Positions 7,599-15,110 of a DNA stretch of 50,848 nucleotides are shown here, one piece after another. Position 1 is the first letter of the stretch. Each line of letters begins with the position of its first letter. The DNA is from a virus: positions 1 to 50,848 of the IMG/VR virus record IMGVR_UViG_3300007960_006782. One strand, 5' to 3'. The notes beneath the pieces are model-generated. The model was given only the letters and a program-made list of their open reading frames with translations. It did no database searches and was not told the origin of the DNA. The translations under genes and the position numbers were made by a program.

Positions 7599-8764
7599 AA
7601 ATCACTAAAACTAAGTTAAAGCAAATAATCAAAGAAGAAGTTGTTAAGCTTCTTATTGAACAAGACGAATATGATGATTATGATGATTATGATGATGAGG
7701 AAGAACTTACTTACGCACAAAAAATAATAAGATTTCTATCTTCAAATGATCCTGACACTTTTGCACAAGGAGTAGAGATTTATTCATTGGTCAAAGACGA
7801 AATTGAAGTTAACGCTCCAACAGAAAATGATGAGATTATAGCAAAGCTACAAGTAATTGATCAGTTTGCATTGTCAGATATACAAAACGTGGACTTCTTG
7901 TCAGGTTTAAAAGAGATAAATATTACAGAGCAAATAGACCTTAGCTCTTGCAAGTCACTGCAGAACATAGACGGGCTGAAGGGCTGTGCGAGTCTGGCGA
8001 TCCTGCGCCTCTACGAGTGCGATTCGCTGGAGAACGTAAACGGGTTGGCGGGCTGTACGAACCTGACGGAACTCGACCTCTACTGGTGTGAGAAGCTGCA
8101 GAACGTAGACGGGCTCCAGGGGCTTACGAACCTGACGACCCTCTACCTCGGCGGAGGCACGTTCACGGCGCTGCAGTCTCTTGGGGCGCTCGGTGTCTTG
8201 AAGTCCCTACCGAACCTGACGAAACTCGACCTCAACAGGTGCACGTCGCTGGAGAACGTAGATGTGCTGGAGGGCTGCACGAATCTGACGACCCTCGACC
8301 TCAGCTGGTGCAGGTCGCTGCAGAACGTAGACGGGTTAAAGGAATGCACGAACCTGACGACCCTCACCCTCTACGAGTGCAAGTCGCTGGAGAACGTAGA
8401 CGGGCTAAAGGAATGCACGAACCTGACGAGCCTCGACCTCCGCTATTGCAGTTCGCTGGAAAACGTAGACGGGCTGAAGGGCTGCACGAACCTGACGACC
8501 CTCGACCTCCGCTTCTGCGAGTCTCTGCAGAACGTAGACGGTCTGGAGGGCTGCACGAACCTGACGAGCCTCGACCTCCGCTATTGCAGGTCACTGCAGA
8601 ACGTAGACGGGCTGAAGGGCTGCACGAACCTGAAAAGCCTCGACCTCTACAGGTGCAGGTCGCTGCCATTAGGATTACAAAAATTGTTTGAATCTGATAA
8701 CAGTAGCACAGCGCATGAGAAGTTTATGAAAGCTTTGAACGCATCCAAAGGAAACCAACCATGA
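7595..8764 (+). CDS. Tag-B leucine-rich-repeat protein, paralog 2
   Basis: This is the longest LRR paralog at 389 residues, overlapping its upstream gene as ATGA. Tag B (LLIE-Q site) is followed by a short EYDDYDDYDDEEE run. Its middle domain (FAQGVEIYSLVKDEIE, then VIDQFALSDIQNVDFL) is shared with the genes at 9810, 10706 and 13496 but not with paralogs 1, 3 and 6. About ten 23-residue LRRs follow, with one irregular longer unit (GTFTALQSLGALGVLKSLPN) that breaks the register. The C-terminus is SLPLGLQ, then HEKFMKALNASKGNQP. The repeats use mostly G/C-ending codons, unlike both flanks. Confidence 0.85.
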   Translation: MKITKTKLKQIIKEEVVKLLIEQDEYDDYDDYDDEEELTYAQKIIRFLSSNDPDTFAQGVEIYSLVKDEIEVNAPTENDEIIAKLQVIDQFALSDIQNVDFLSGLKEINITEQIDLSSCKSLQNIDGLKGCASLAILRLYECDSLENVNGLAGCTNLTELDLYWCEKLQNVDGLQGLTNLTTLYLGGGTFTALQSLGALGVLKSLPNLTKLDLNRCTSLENVDVLEGCTNLTTLDLSWCRSLQNVDGLKECTNLTTLTLYECKSLENVDGLKECTNLTSLDLRYCSSLENVDGLKGCTNLTTLDLRFCESLQNVDGLEGCTNLTSLDLRYCRSLQNVDGLKGCTNLKSLDLYRCRSLPLGLQKLFESDNSSTAHEKFMKALNASKGNQP

Positions 8765-9813
8765 AAATCACTAAAACTAAGTTAAAGCAAATAATCAAAG
8801 AAGAAGTTGTTAAGCTTCTTGTTGAGCAAGACGAATATGATGATTATTATGATGATGATTATGAAGAAGAAGAAGAAGAACTTACACCGGCACAAAAAAT
8901 AATCAAGCTTCTATCTTCAGATGATTCTGCTAATGTAGAACAAGGTCTTACAATTCTTGACGCTCTTGAAGATCAACAACTCATCGATACAATTGCAAGT
9001 TATATCGATTTTAGATCAGGCGGCAGAATAACTATTCGAAGATTTAAGATCCCAAATGAAACCCTTGAGATGATTTTAAACTATTTTGCTGAAAAATCTG
9101 ATCATTTTAAAGATATGCTTGCTCAGATTGAGAATCTGGTGTTCTATCTTAATGATTTTATCACAAACGTTGATTTTTTAAGGTTTTGCACGAACCTGAC
9201 GCGCCTCAACCTCGGCTGGTGCGAGTCGCTGCAGAACGTAAATGGGCTGAAGGGCTGCACGAACCTGACGACCCTCAACCTCTACGAGTGCACGTCGCTG
9301 CAGAACGTAGACGGGCTGGAGGGCTGCACGAACCTGACGACCCTCGACCTCAGCGGGTGCACGTCGCTGCAGAACGTAGATTCACTCCAGGGGCTTATGA
9401 ACCTGGCGACCCTCTACCTCAGAGGGTGCAAGTCACTGCAGAACATAAATGGGCTCCAGGGGCTTACGAACCTGACGACCCTCGACCTCCAAGGGTGCAA
9501 GTCGCTGCAGAACGTGGATGGGCTCCAGGGGCTTACGAACCTGACGACCCTCTACCTCAACATGTGCTCGTCGCTGCAGAACGTAGACGGGCTCCAAGGG
9601 CTTACGAACCTGACGACCCTGAACCTCGCCGGTTGCGAGTCGCTGCAGAACGTAGATGCACTCCAGGGGCTTACAAAGCTCACGATTCTCGAACTCAGCT
9701 GGTGTTCGTCGCTGCCACCAGAATTGCAAGAATATTTTGCAACTGATAGCAGTGGCACAGCACACGAGAAGTTTATGGAAGCCCTAAAAGCATCTAAAAG
9801 GAACTCATTATGA
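8761..9813 (+). CDS. Tag-B leucine-rich-repeat protein, paralog 3
   Basis: The 350-residue protein has tag B with an LLVE-Q site and an EYDDYYDDDYEEEEEE run. Its middle domain is of the paralog-1 type (GLTILDALEDQQLIDTIAS, then MILNYFAEKSDH and ITNVDFLRF). About eight LRRs follow. From the third onward most units carry LQGLTNL instead of KGCTNL, so two repeat subtypes are arranged in blocks. The tail is HEKFMEALKASKRNSL, which departs from the usual NASKGNQP. The junction to the next gene is still an ATGA overlap with AAAAGGAAC as ribosome site. Confidence 0.85.
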   Translation: MKITKTKLKQIIKEEVVKLLVEQDEYDDYYDDDYEEEEEELTPAQKIIKLLSSDDSANVEQGLTILDALEDQQLIDTIASYIDFRSGGRITIRRFKIPNETLEMILNYFAEKSDHFKDMLAQIENLVFYLNDFITNVDFLRFCTNLTRLNLGWCESLQNVNGLKGCTNLTTLNLYECTSLQNVDGLEGCTNLTTLDLSGCTSLQNVDSLQGLMNLATLYLRGCKSLQNINGLQGLTNLTTLDLQGCKSLQNVDGLQGLTNLTTLYLNMCSSLQNVDGLQGLTNLTTLNLAGCESLQNVDALQGLTKLTILELSWCSSLPPELQEYFATDSSGTAHEKFMEALKASKRNSL

Positions 9814-10709
9814 AAATAACCAAATCAACTTTAAAGCAAATAATCAAAGAAGAAGTTGTTAAGCTTCTTGTTGAGCAAGACGAATATGATTATGATGATT
9901 ATGATTACGAAGAAGAAGAACTTACGCCGGCACAAAAAATAATCAGATTTCTATCTTCAAAAGATCCTGACACTTTTGCACAAGGAGTAGAGATTTATTC
10001 TTTGGTCAAAGACGATATTGAAGCTAACGCTCAAACAGAAAATAGCCAAATCTTAGAAAAGCTAAGAGTGATTGATCAGTTTGCAGGGTCAGATATACCA
10101 GACGTTGGTTCCTTGTCAGTCTTAAGTGATCTAAACGTCACAGAAGAAATAGACCTCAGCGGGTGCGAGTCGCTGAAGAACGTAGACGGGTTCCAGAACG
10201 TAGACGAGCCCCAAAGGCTCACGAACCTGACGGAACTCGACCTCAGCTGGTGCAAGTCGCTGCAGAACGTAGACGGGCTCCAGGGGCTTATGAATCTGGA
10301 TTGGCTCCACCTCAGCGGGTGCGAGTCGCTGCAGAACGTAGACGGGCTAAAAGAATGCACGAACCTGACGGAACTCGACCTCAGCTGGTGCACGTCGCTA
10401 CAGAACATAGACGGGCTGGAGGGCTGTACGAATCTGGCGTCCCTCTACCTCAACAGATGCGAGTCGCTGCAGAACGTAGGCGGGCTCCAGGGGCTTACGA
10501 ACCTGAAAAGCCTCGACCTTAGCGGGTGCACGTCGCTGCAGAACGTAGACGCGCTGAAGGGCTGCACGAATCTGACGAGCCTCTTCCTCAACGGGTGCGA
10601 GTCGCTGCCGCGAGCACTGCAAAGATCTTTTCATTCTTTTGAGCACATCGGCACAGCATACGAACAGTTTATGAAAGCTTTAAATGCATCCAAAGGAAAC
10701 CAACCATGA
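9810..10709 (+). CDS. Tag-B leucine-rich-repeat protein, paralog 4
   Basis: The 299-residue protein starts MKITKSTLKQIIKEEV and has an LLVE-Q site and a short YDYDDYDYEEEE run. Its middle domain is of the paralog-2 type (FAQGVEIYSLVKDDIEANA, ILEKLRVIDQFA). About six to seven LRRs follow. The first contains an 8-residue internal duplication (KNVDGFQNVDEPQR), which suggests unequal recombination. The tail is HSFEHIGTAYEQFMKALNAS and then KGNQP. Start and stop both form ATGA overlaps with the adjacent LRR genes. Confidence 0.85.
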   Translation: MKITKSTLKQIIKEEVVKLLVEQDEYDYDDYDYEEEELTPAQKIIRFLSSKDPDTFAQGVEIYSLVKDDIEANAQTENSQILEKLRVIDQFAGSDIPDVGSLSVLSDLNVTEEIDLSGCESLKNVDGFQNVDEPQRLTNLTELDLSWCKSLQNVDGLQGLMNLDWLHLSGCESLQNVDGLKECTNLTELDLSWCTSLQNIDGLEGCTNLASLYLNRCESLQNVGGLQGLTNLKSLDLSGCTSLQNVDALKGCTNLTSLFLNGCESLPRALQRSFHSFEHIGTAYEQFMKALNASKGNQP

Positions 10710-11656
10710 AAATCACTAAAGCAACTTTAAAGCAAATCATCAAAGAAGAAGTAGTTAAGCTTCTTATTGAACAAGACGAATATGATGATTATGATTACGA
10801 AGAAGAGGAAGAAGAACTTACTTACGCACAAAAAATAATCAGACTTCTATCTTCACCTGATCCTGGCACTTTTGCACAAGGATTAGAGGTTTATTTACTT
10901 TTCAAAGACGATATTGAAGCCAGCGATCCAGCAGGAAATAATCAGATCTTAGAAAAATTAAGAGTGATTGATCAGTTTGCAAGGTCGCCAGACATACAAA
11001 ACGTTAATTTCTTGTCGGGCTTAAGTGTTCTAAACGTTACAGAAAAAATCATCCTCGAAGGGTGCAAATCACTGCAGAACGTGGACGGACTCCAGGGGCT
11101 TACGAACCTGTGGAGGCTCGACCTCGGCTTCTGCAACTCGCTGGAGAACGTAGACGGGCTGGAGGGGCTTACGAACCTGACGTGGCTCGACCTCAGTGAA
11201 TGTAAGTCGCTGGAGAACGTAGACGCGCTGAAGGGCTGCTCGAACCTGACGACCCTCTATCTCAACGGGTGCGATAAGCTGCAGAACGTAGATGGGCTGG
11301 GGGGCTGTGCGAGTCTGACGACCCTCGACCTCCAAGGGTGCAAGTCGCTGCAGAACGTAGACGGGCTAAAGGAATGCACGAACCTGACGCACCTCACCCT
11401 CGAAGGGTGCGAGTCGCTGGAGAACGTAGACGGGTTAAAGGAATGCACGAACCTGACGGAACTCGACCTCTACAGGTGCGAGTCGTTGCAGAACGTAGAC
11501 GGTCTGGAGGACTGCACGAATCTGATAAGCCTCAGCCTCGAAGGGTGCAAGTCGCTGCCAATAAAATTGCAAAAATATTTTGGAACTGATAGCAGCGGCA
11601 CAGCATACGAACAGTTTATGAAAGCTTTAAATGCATCTAAAGGAAACCAACCATGA
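10706..11656 (+). CDS. Tag-B leucine-rich-repeat protein, paralog 5
   Basis: The 316-residue protein starts MKITKATLKQIIKEEV with an LLIE-Q site and an acidic EYDDYDYEEEEEE run. The middle domain is paralog-2 type (FAQGLEVYLLFKDDIEASD). About seven to eight LRRs mix the GLTNL, GCTNL and ECTNL subtypes. The first repeat is entered through ILEGCKSLQNVDGLQG, where the AT-rich to GC-rich switch occurs. The end is KLQKYFGTDSSGTAYEQF, then MKALNASKGNQP and ATGA. Confidence 0.85.
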   Translation: MKITKATLKQIIKEEVVKLLIEQDEYDDYDYEEEEEELTYAQKIIRLLSSPDPGTFAQGLEVYLLFKDDIEASDPAGNNQILEKLRVIDQFARSPDIQNVNFLSGLSVLNVTEKIILEGCKSLQNVDGLQGLTNLWRLDLGFCNSLENVDGLEGLTNLTWLDLSECKSLENVDALKGCSNLTTLYLNGCDKLQNVDGLGGCASLTTLDLQGCKSLQNVDGLKECTNLTHLTLEGCESLENVDGLKECTNLTELDLYRCESLQNVDGLEDCTNLISLSLEGCKSLPIKLQKYFGTDSSGTAYEQFMKALNASKGNQP

Positions 11657-12585
11657 AAATCACCAAAACTAAACTAAAGCAAATAATCAAAGAAGAAGTT
11701 GTTAAGCTTCTTGTTGAACAAGACGAATATGATGATTATGATGATTATGATTACGAAGAAGAAGAACTTACTTACGCACAAAAAATAATCAAGCTTCTAA
11801 TTTCAGATGATTCTGCTAATGTACAGCAAGGTCTTTCAATTCTTGACGCCCTTGAAGATCCACAACCTGGATTTTCACAACTCGAATATCAACAACTCAT
11901 CGATACAATTGCAAGTCATTTCGTTTTCGACTCAAAAAGTAATTCAATAACTACACAAGGATTTGATCTTCCGCAAGAAATTGTTCCGCAACAACTTGGG
12001 ATGATTTTAAACTATTTTGCTGAAAAATCTGATCGTGTTAAAAATATGCTTGATCAGATTGAGAGACTTAATATTGCAAATGATTTTATCACAAACGTTG
12101 ATTTTTTAAGGTTTTGCAAGAACCTGACGAGCCTCAAACTCAACGGGTGCACGTCGCTGGAGAACGTAGACGGGCTCCAAGGACTCACGAACCTGACGGA
12201 CCTCAACCTCTACAAATGCGAGTTGCTGCAGAACGTAGACGGGCTGGCGGGCTGTACGAACTTGAATTGGCTCAACCTCAACAGGTGCAAGTCGCTGCAG
12301 AACGTGGACGGGCTAAAGGAATGCACGAACCTGATGTACCTCTACCTCAGCTTCTGCGAGTCGCTGGAGAACGTAGACGGGCTAAAGGAATGCACGAACC
12401 TGATGTACCTCAACCTCGGCTTCTGCAATTCGCTGCAGAACGTAGACGGTCTGGAGGGCTGCACGAACCTGACGAGCCTCTCCCTCATAGAGTGCTCATC
12501 GCTACCACCAGAATTACAAGAAAGGTTTGAATCTGATAGCAGTGGCACAGCATACGAGCAGTTTATGGAAGTTTTAAAAGGATAA
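11653..12585 (+). CDS. Tag-B leucine-rich-repeat protein, paralog 6
   Basis: The 310-residue protein carries tag B (LLVE-Q) and the paralog-1 type middle domain (SILDALEDPQPGFSQLEYQQ, MILNYFAEKSDRVKNMLDQI). About six LRRs follow. Two consecutive units are almost identical (ECTNLMYLYLSFC and ECTNLMYLNLGFC), which points to recent duplication of a unit. The protein ends EQFMEVLKG without the NASKGNQP tail, and a 56-nt gap follows, so this closes the contiguous block of five LRR genes. Confidence 0.85.
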   Translation: MKITKTKLKQIIKEEVVKLLVEQDEYDDYDDYDYEEEELTYAQKIIKLLISDDSANVQQGLSILDALEDPQPGFSQLEYQQLIDTIASHFVFDSKSNSITTQGFDLPQEIVPQQLGMILNYFAEKSDRVKNMLDQIERLNIANDFITNVDFLRFCKNLTSLKLNGCTSLENVDGLQGLTNLTDLNLYKCELLQNVDGLAGCTNLNWLNLNRCKSLQNVDGLKECTNLMYLYLSFCESLENVDGLKECTNLMYLNLGFCNSLQNVDGLEGCTNLTSLSLIECSSLPPELQERFESDSSGTAYEQFMEVLKG

Positions 12586-12641
12586 TATTTTTTTGTATTG
12601 TCCTTTGACTGCTAACTATTTAAAGCAAGGATACCAAAACT

Positions 12642-13499
12642 ATGCAAGATTTATATGGTGATATTAACGAAGAAGAAATTACTCGTTCTAACGAGGAAAG
12701 AAAACAAAGGCAAAGAGAAGCTATTAAAAAAATGCTTCGACTTGGCATGATCTCAAAAGAAGAAGCATCTCAACTTTATAAAAAAGCAGGAGGCACCGCC
12801 ACTCTTGAGGAAGAAGAAATAAACGAGAAAAAGAAAAAGCAACAAAAGGGCAAGAAACGTGCTCGCAAGGTAGCTGATAGAAAAAAGAAAAAGAATTCTT
12901 CAGGAAAGAAAGATGCTTGTTATCATAAAGTTAAATCTCGTTATAAAGTTTGGCCATCTGCATACGCTTCAGGGGCACTTGTTAAATGTCGCAAAGTAGG
13001 TGCTAAAAATTGGGGCAATTCCAAAAAAGAATCTATTGATTTTGAGCATCTCGATCAAATAATTGATGAAGAAATAAATAAAGTTTTTGAAAGCAAAGAA
13101 ATGTCCGACCAAGATATTAAGAAAATAAAAGAAATTATTGGTCAACTTGAAGATTCTGTTAAAAAGCATGGCTCTCAGGCAGATTTTCTTAGTTCTCTTA
13201 TTGACGAAGAAATACAAAAAGAGCTAAATGAAAAAAAAAGAAAACTAACTAAGAAGCCATCATCTGAAACTTCTCTTCGCGATTGGTTTGGTCGTAAAGG
13301 AGCACCTGGAAAGAAAGGTGGCTGGGTTGATTGCAACACTTGCAGAAAGGACGAAAAGACAGGCAAAAAGAAGTGCTCTCCATGCGGTAGGTCTGGAGAT
13401 GAAAAAAGATCTAAATATCCTTCTTGCAGACCAACACCATCAGCTTGTGGAGAGCGTGGAAATTGGGGCAAGAAATCAAAATCAGGTAAAAAAGGATGA
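12642..13499 (+). CDS. Basic Cys-rich protein, DUF5872-like C-terminus
   Basis: The 285-residue protein is very Lys-rich. It has two recognisable modules known from marine T4-like phages. Around residues 88-125, DACYHKVKSRYKVWPSAY leads to ALVKCRKVGAKNWGNSKK. At the C-terminus (about 213-285), LRDWFGRKGAPGKKGGWVDC is followed by CNTC, CSPC and YPSCRPTPSAC, which looks like DUF5872 and may bind zinc. Residues about 150-190 contain a helical LDQIIDEEINKVFES segment. The charge suggests DNA contact inside the head. The N-terminus has an INE-E site but no clear tag. It sits between two LRR genes and ends ATGA into the next. Confidence 0.75.
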   Translation: MQDLYGDINEEEITRSNEERKQRQREAIKKMLRLGMISKEEASQLYKKAGGTATLEEEEINEKKKKQQKGKKRARKVADRKKKKNSSGKKDACYHKVKSRYKVWPSAYASGALVKCRKVGAKNWGNSKKESIDFEHLDQIIDEEINKVFESKEMSDQDIKKIKEIIGQLEDSVKKHGSQADFLSSLIDEEIQKELNEKKRKLTKKPSSETSLRDWFGRKGAPGKKGGWVDCNTCRKDEKTGKKKCSPCGRSGDEKRSKYPSCRPTPSACGERGNWGKKSKSGKKG

Positions 13500-14521
13500 A
13501 AATAACTAAATCAAAATTGAATCAGATCATCAAAGAAGAAGTTGTTAAGCTTCTTATTGAAGAAGACGAATATGATGATGATTATGATTATGAAGAAGAG
13601 GAAGAACTTACGCCGGCACAAAAAATAATAAGACTTCTATCTTCAAATGATCCTTGGGAGTTTGCACAAGGAGTAGAGGTTTATTTACTGTACAAAGACG
13701 TAATTAAAGCCAGCGATCCAGCAGGAAATAGCGAAATCTTAAAAAAGCTAGAAGTAATTGATCAGTTTGCAGAGTCAGATATAGAAGAAGAAAATGTTAA
13801 TTTCTTGTCAGGCTTACGTGAACTAAACGTTACAACAAAAATAGACCTCAGCTATTGCAATTCGCTGCGTAATGTGGACGGACTCCAGGGGCTTACGAGC
13901 CTGACGAGCCTCGACATCAACCATTGCTATTCGCTGGAGAACGTAGACGGGCTAAAGGGCTGCACGAGCCTGACGAGCCTCGACCTCGGATGGTGCTCGT
14001 CGCTGCAGAACGTAAATGGGCTCCAGGGGCTTACGAACCTGACGGACCTCAACCTCGAAAGGTGCTCGTCGCTGCAGAACGTAGACGGGCTCCAGGGGCT
14101 TACGAACTTGACGAGCCTCTTCCTCACCGGGAACAAGTCGCTTCAGAACGTAGATGCACTCCAGGGGTTTACGAACCTGACGAGTCTCGACCTCAGCAAT
14201 TGCAAGTCGCTTCAGAACGTAGACGGGCTCCAGGGGCTTACGAACCTGACGGACCTCGACCTCAGCCGGTGTAGGTCACTGCAGAACGTAGACGGTCTGG
14301 CGGGCTGTACGAATCTGACGACCCTCGACGCTTACTGGTGCACGTCGCTGGAGAACGTAGACGGTCTGGCGGGCTGTACGAACCTGACGAGCCTTGATCT
14401 CACCTTCTGTGAGTCGCTGCCACGAGTACTACGAAGATTGTTTCAATCTTCTGAATACTACGGCACAGCATACGAACATTTTATGGAAGTTTTAAACGTA
14501 TCCAAAGGAAACCAACCATGA
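13496..14521 (+). CDS. Tag-B leucine-rich-repeat protein, paralog 7
   Basis: The 341-residue protein starts MKITKSKLNQIIKEEV with LLIE-ED, and its middle domain is paralog-2 type (FAQGVEVYLLYKDVIKASD). About eight to nine LRRs follow, mostly of the LQGLTNL subtype, with one unit lacking the usual Cys (LFLTGNKSLQNVDALQG). The tail EYYGTAYEHFMEVLNVSKG ends in NQP and ATGA. It is separated from the main LRR block by the DUF5872-like gene, so cassettes have been inserted or shuffled between them. Confidence 0.85.
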   Translation: MKITKSKLNQIIKEEVVKLLIEEDEYDDDYDYEEEEELTPAQKIIRLLSSNDPWEFAQGVEVYLLYKDVIKASDPAGNSEILKKLEVIDQFAESDIEEENVNFLSGLRELNVTTKIDLSYCNSLRNVDGLQGLTSLTSLDINHCYSLENVDGLKGCTSLTSLDLGWCSSLQNVNGLQGLTNLTDLNLERCSSLQNVDGLQGLTNLTSLFLTGNKSLQNVDALQGFTNLTSLDLSNCKSLQNVDGLQGLTNLTDLDLSRCRSLQNVDGLAGCTNLTTLDAYWCTSLENVDGLAGCTNLTSLDLTFCESLPRVLRRLFQSSEYYGTAYEHFMEVLNVSKGNQP

Positions 14522-15099
14522 AAATAACAGAAGCTAAATTAAAGCAAATAATTAAAGAAGAAACCGAAGCTATTGAAATGGTAGACTACCATCTTGAAAA
14601 TAAGATTCCTTTTTCAAGAAATATTTATCGTATTGGGTCTGATAACTATTTTCGTGTTATTCACGAAGCAAGAAAGATGTACGAGAATAAAGAAATTAAT
14701 CCTCAGTTAATTGATCTTCATACCCTCAAGCATACCGATTTAGGTGAGTGGGCGATATTTGAAGGTGAAAGAGTCCCGCTTGATTTTCCAATGTACGATG
14801 AAGTTTTAGAAGAAGAGTCCAAGAAAAAAGACCCGCCACTAAACAAGCCAACCAAAAATACTGGTTCAGGAAAGAAATATAAAGTTTATGTTCGCGATCC
14901 AAAAACAGGTAATGTCAAGAAAGTTACTTATGGTGACGCAAAAGGTGGTCTAAAAGGCAACTGGAACGACCCAGAAGCTCGTAAAAGTTTTGCTGCAAGG
15001 CACAAGTGCGATCAGAAAAAAGATAAAACAAAACCCGGTTATTGGGCTTGCAGGGCTCATAAAGACTTTGGTACAAATGTCCCCGGTAGATTCTGGTAA
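14518..15099 (+). CDS. Tag-B protein with basic Cys/Trp C-terminal domain
   Basis: The 193-residue protein starts MKITEAKLKQIIKEETEA, a diverged tag B. The middle (about 20-100) is unrecognised. The C-terminal 75 residues contain a beta-rich KYKVYVRDPKTGNVKKVTYG, then ARKSFAARHKCDQKK and GYWACRAHKDFG. This basic Cys/Trp domain is common in T4-like marine phage proteins, whose function I do not know. The tag shared with the preceding LRR gene and the ATGA overlap show that tag B is not limited to LRR proteins. Confidence 0.75.
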   Translation: MKITEAKLKQIIKEETEAIEMVDYHLENKIPFSRNIYRIGSDNYFRVIHEARKMYENKEINPQLIDLHTLKHTDLGEWAIFEGERVPLDFPMYDEVLEEESKKKDPPLNKPTKNTGSGKKYKVYVRDPKTGNVKKVTYGDAKGGLKGNWNDPEARKSFAARHKCDQKKDKTKPGYWACRAHKDFGTNVPGRFW

Positions 15100-15110
15100 G
15101 GTATGACACA

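Larger units (their letters stand above)
7945..12510 (+). repeat. Tandem 69-bp coding repeats in five adjacent LRR genes
   Basis: The repeat unit encodes 23 residues. It has nearly constant blocks (for example CTGCAGAACGTAGACGGG and TGCACGAACCTGACG) separated by variable codons. It recurs about 5-10 times per gene in arrays near 7945-8660, 9186-9710, 10150-10610, 11055-11560 and 12114-12510. Further arrays lie at 485-810 and 13850-14420. The arrays are visibly GC-rich against AT-rich flanks. Because 69 is a multiple of three, the units stay in frame and several off-frame ORFs remain open across them. Confidence 0.9.

Noticed and set aside
8364-8669. Long ORFs in other frames and on the minus strand across the LRR arrays (also 485-832, 8239-8691, 9186-9746, 9433-9765, 11069-11335)
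   Set aside because: They arise because a 69-bp, GC-rich, in-frame repeat without stops in one unit stays open in every copy. They lack ribosome sites and the conserved tag, and the LRR frame explains the conservation.
7945-12510. CRISPR array
   Set aside because: The 69-bp units are directly adjacent coding repeats with variable codons; there are no uniform spacers and no cas genes.
485-14420. Diversity-generating retroelement acting on the LRR codons
   Set aside because: Many variable codons are of NNC type, as adenine mutagenesis of AAC would give. But G/C-ending codons are general in the arrays, and no reverse transcriptase, Avd gene or template repeat is visible in the window.
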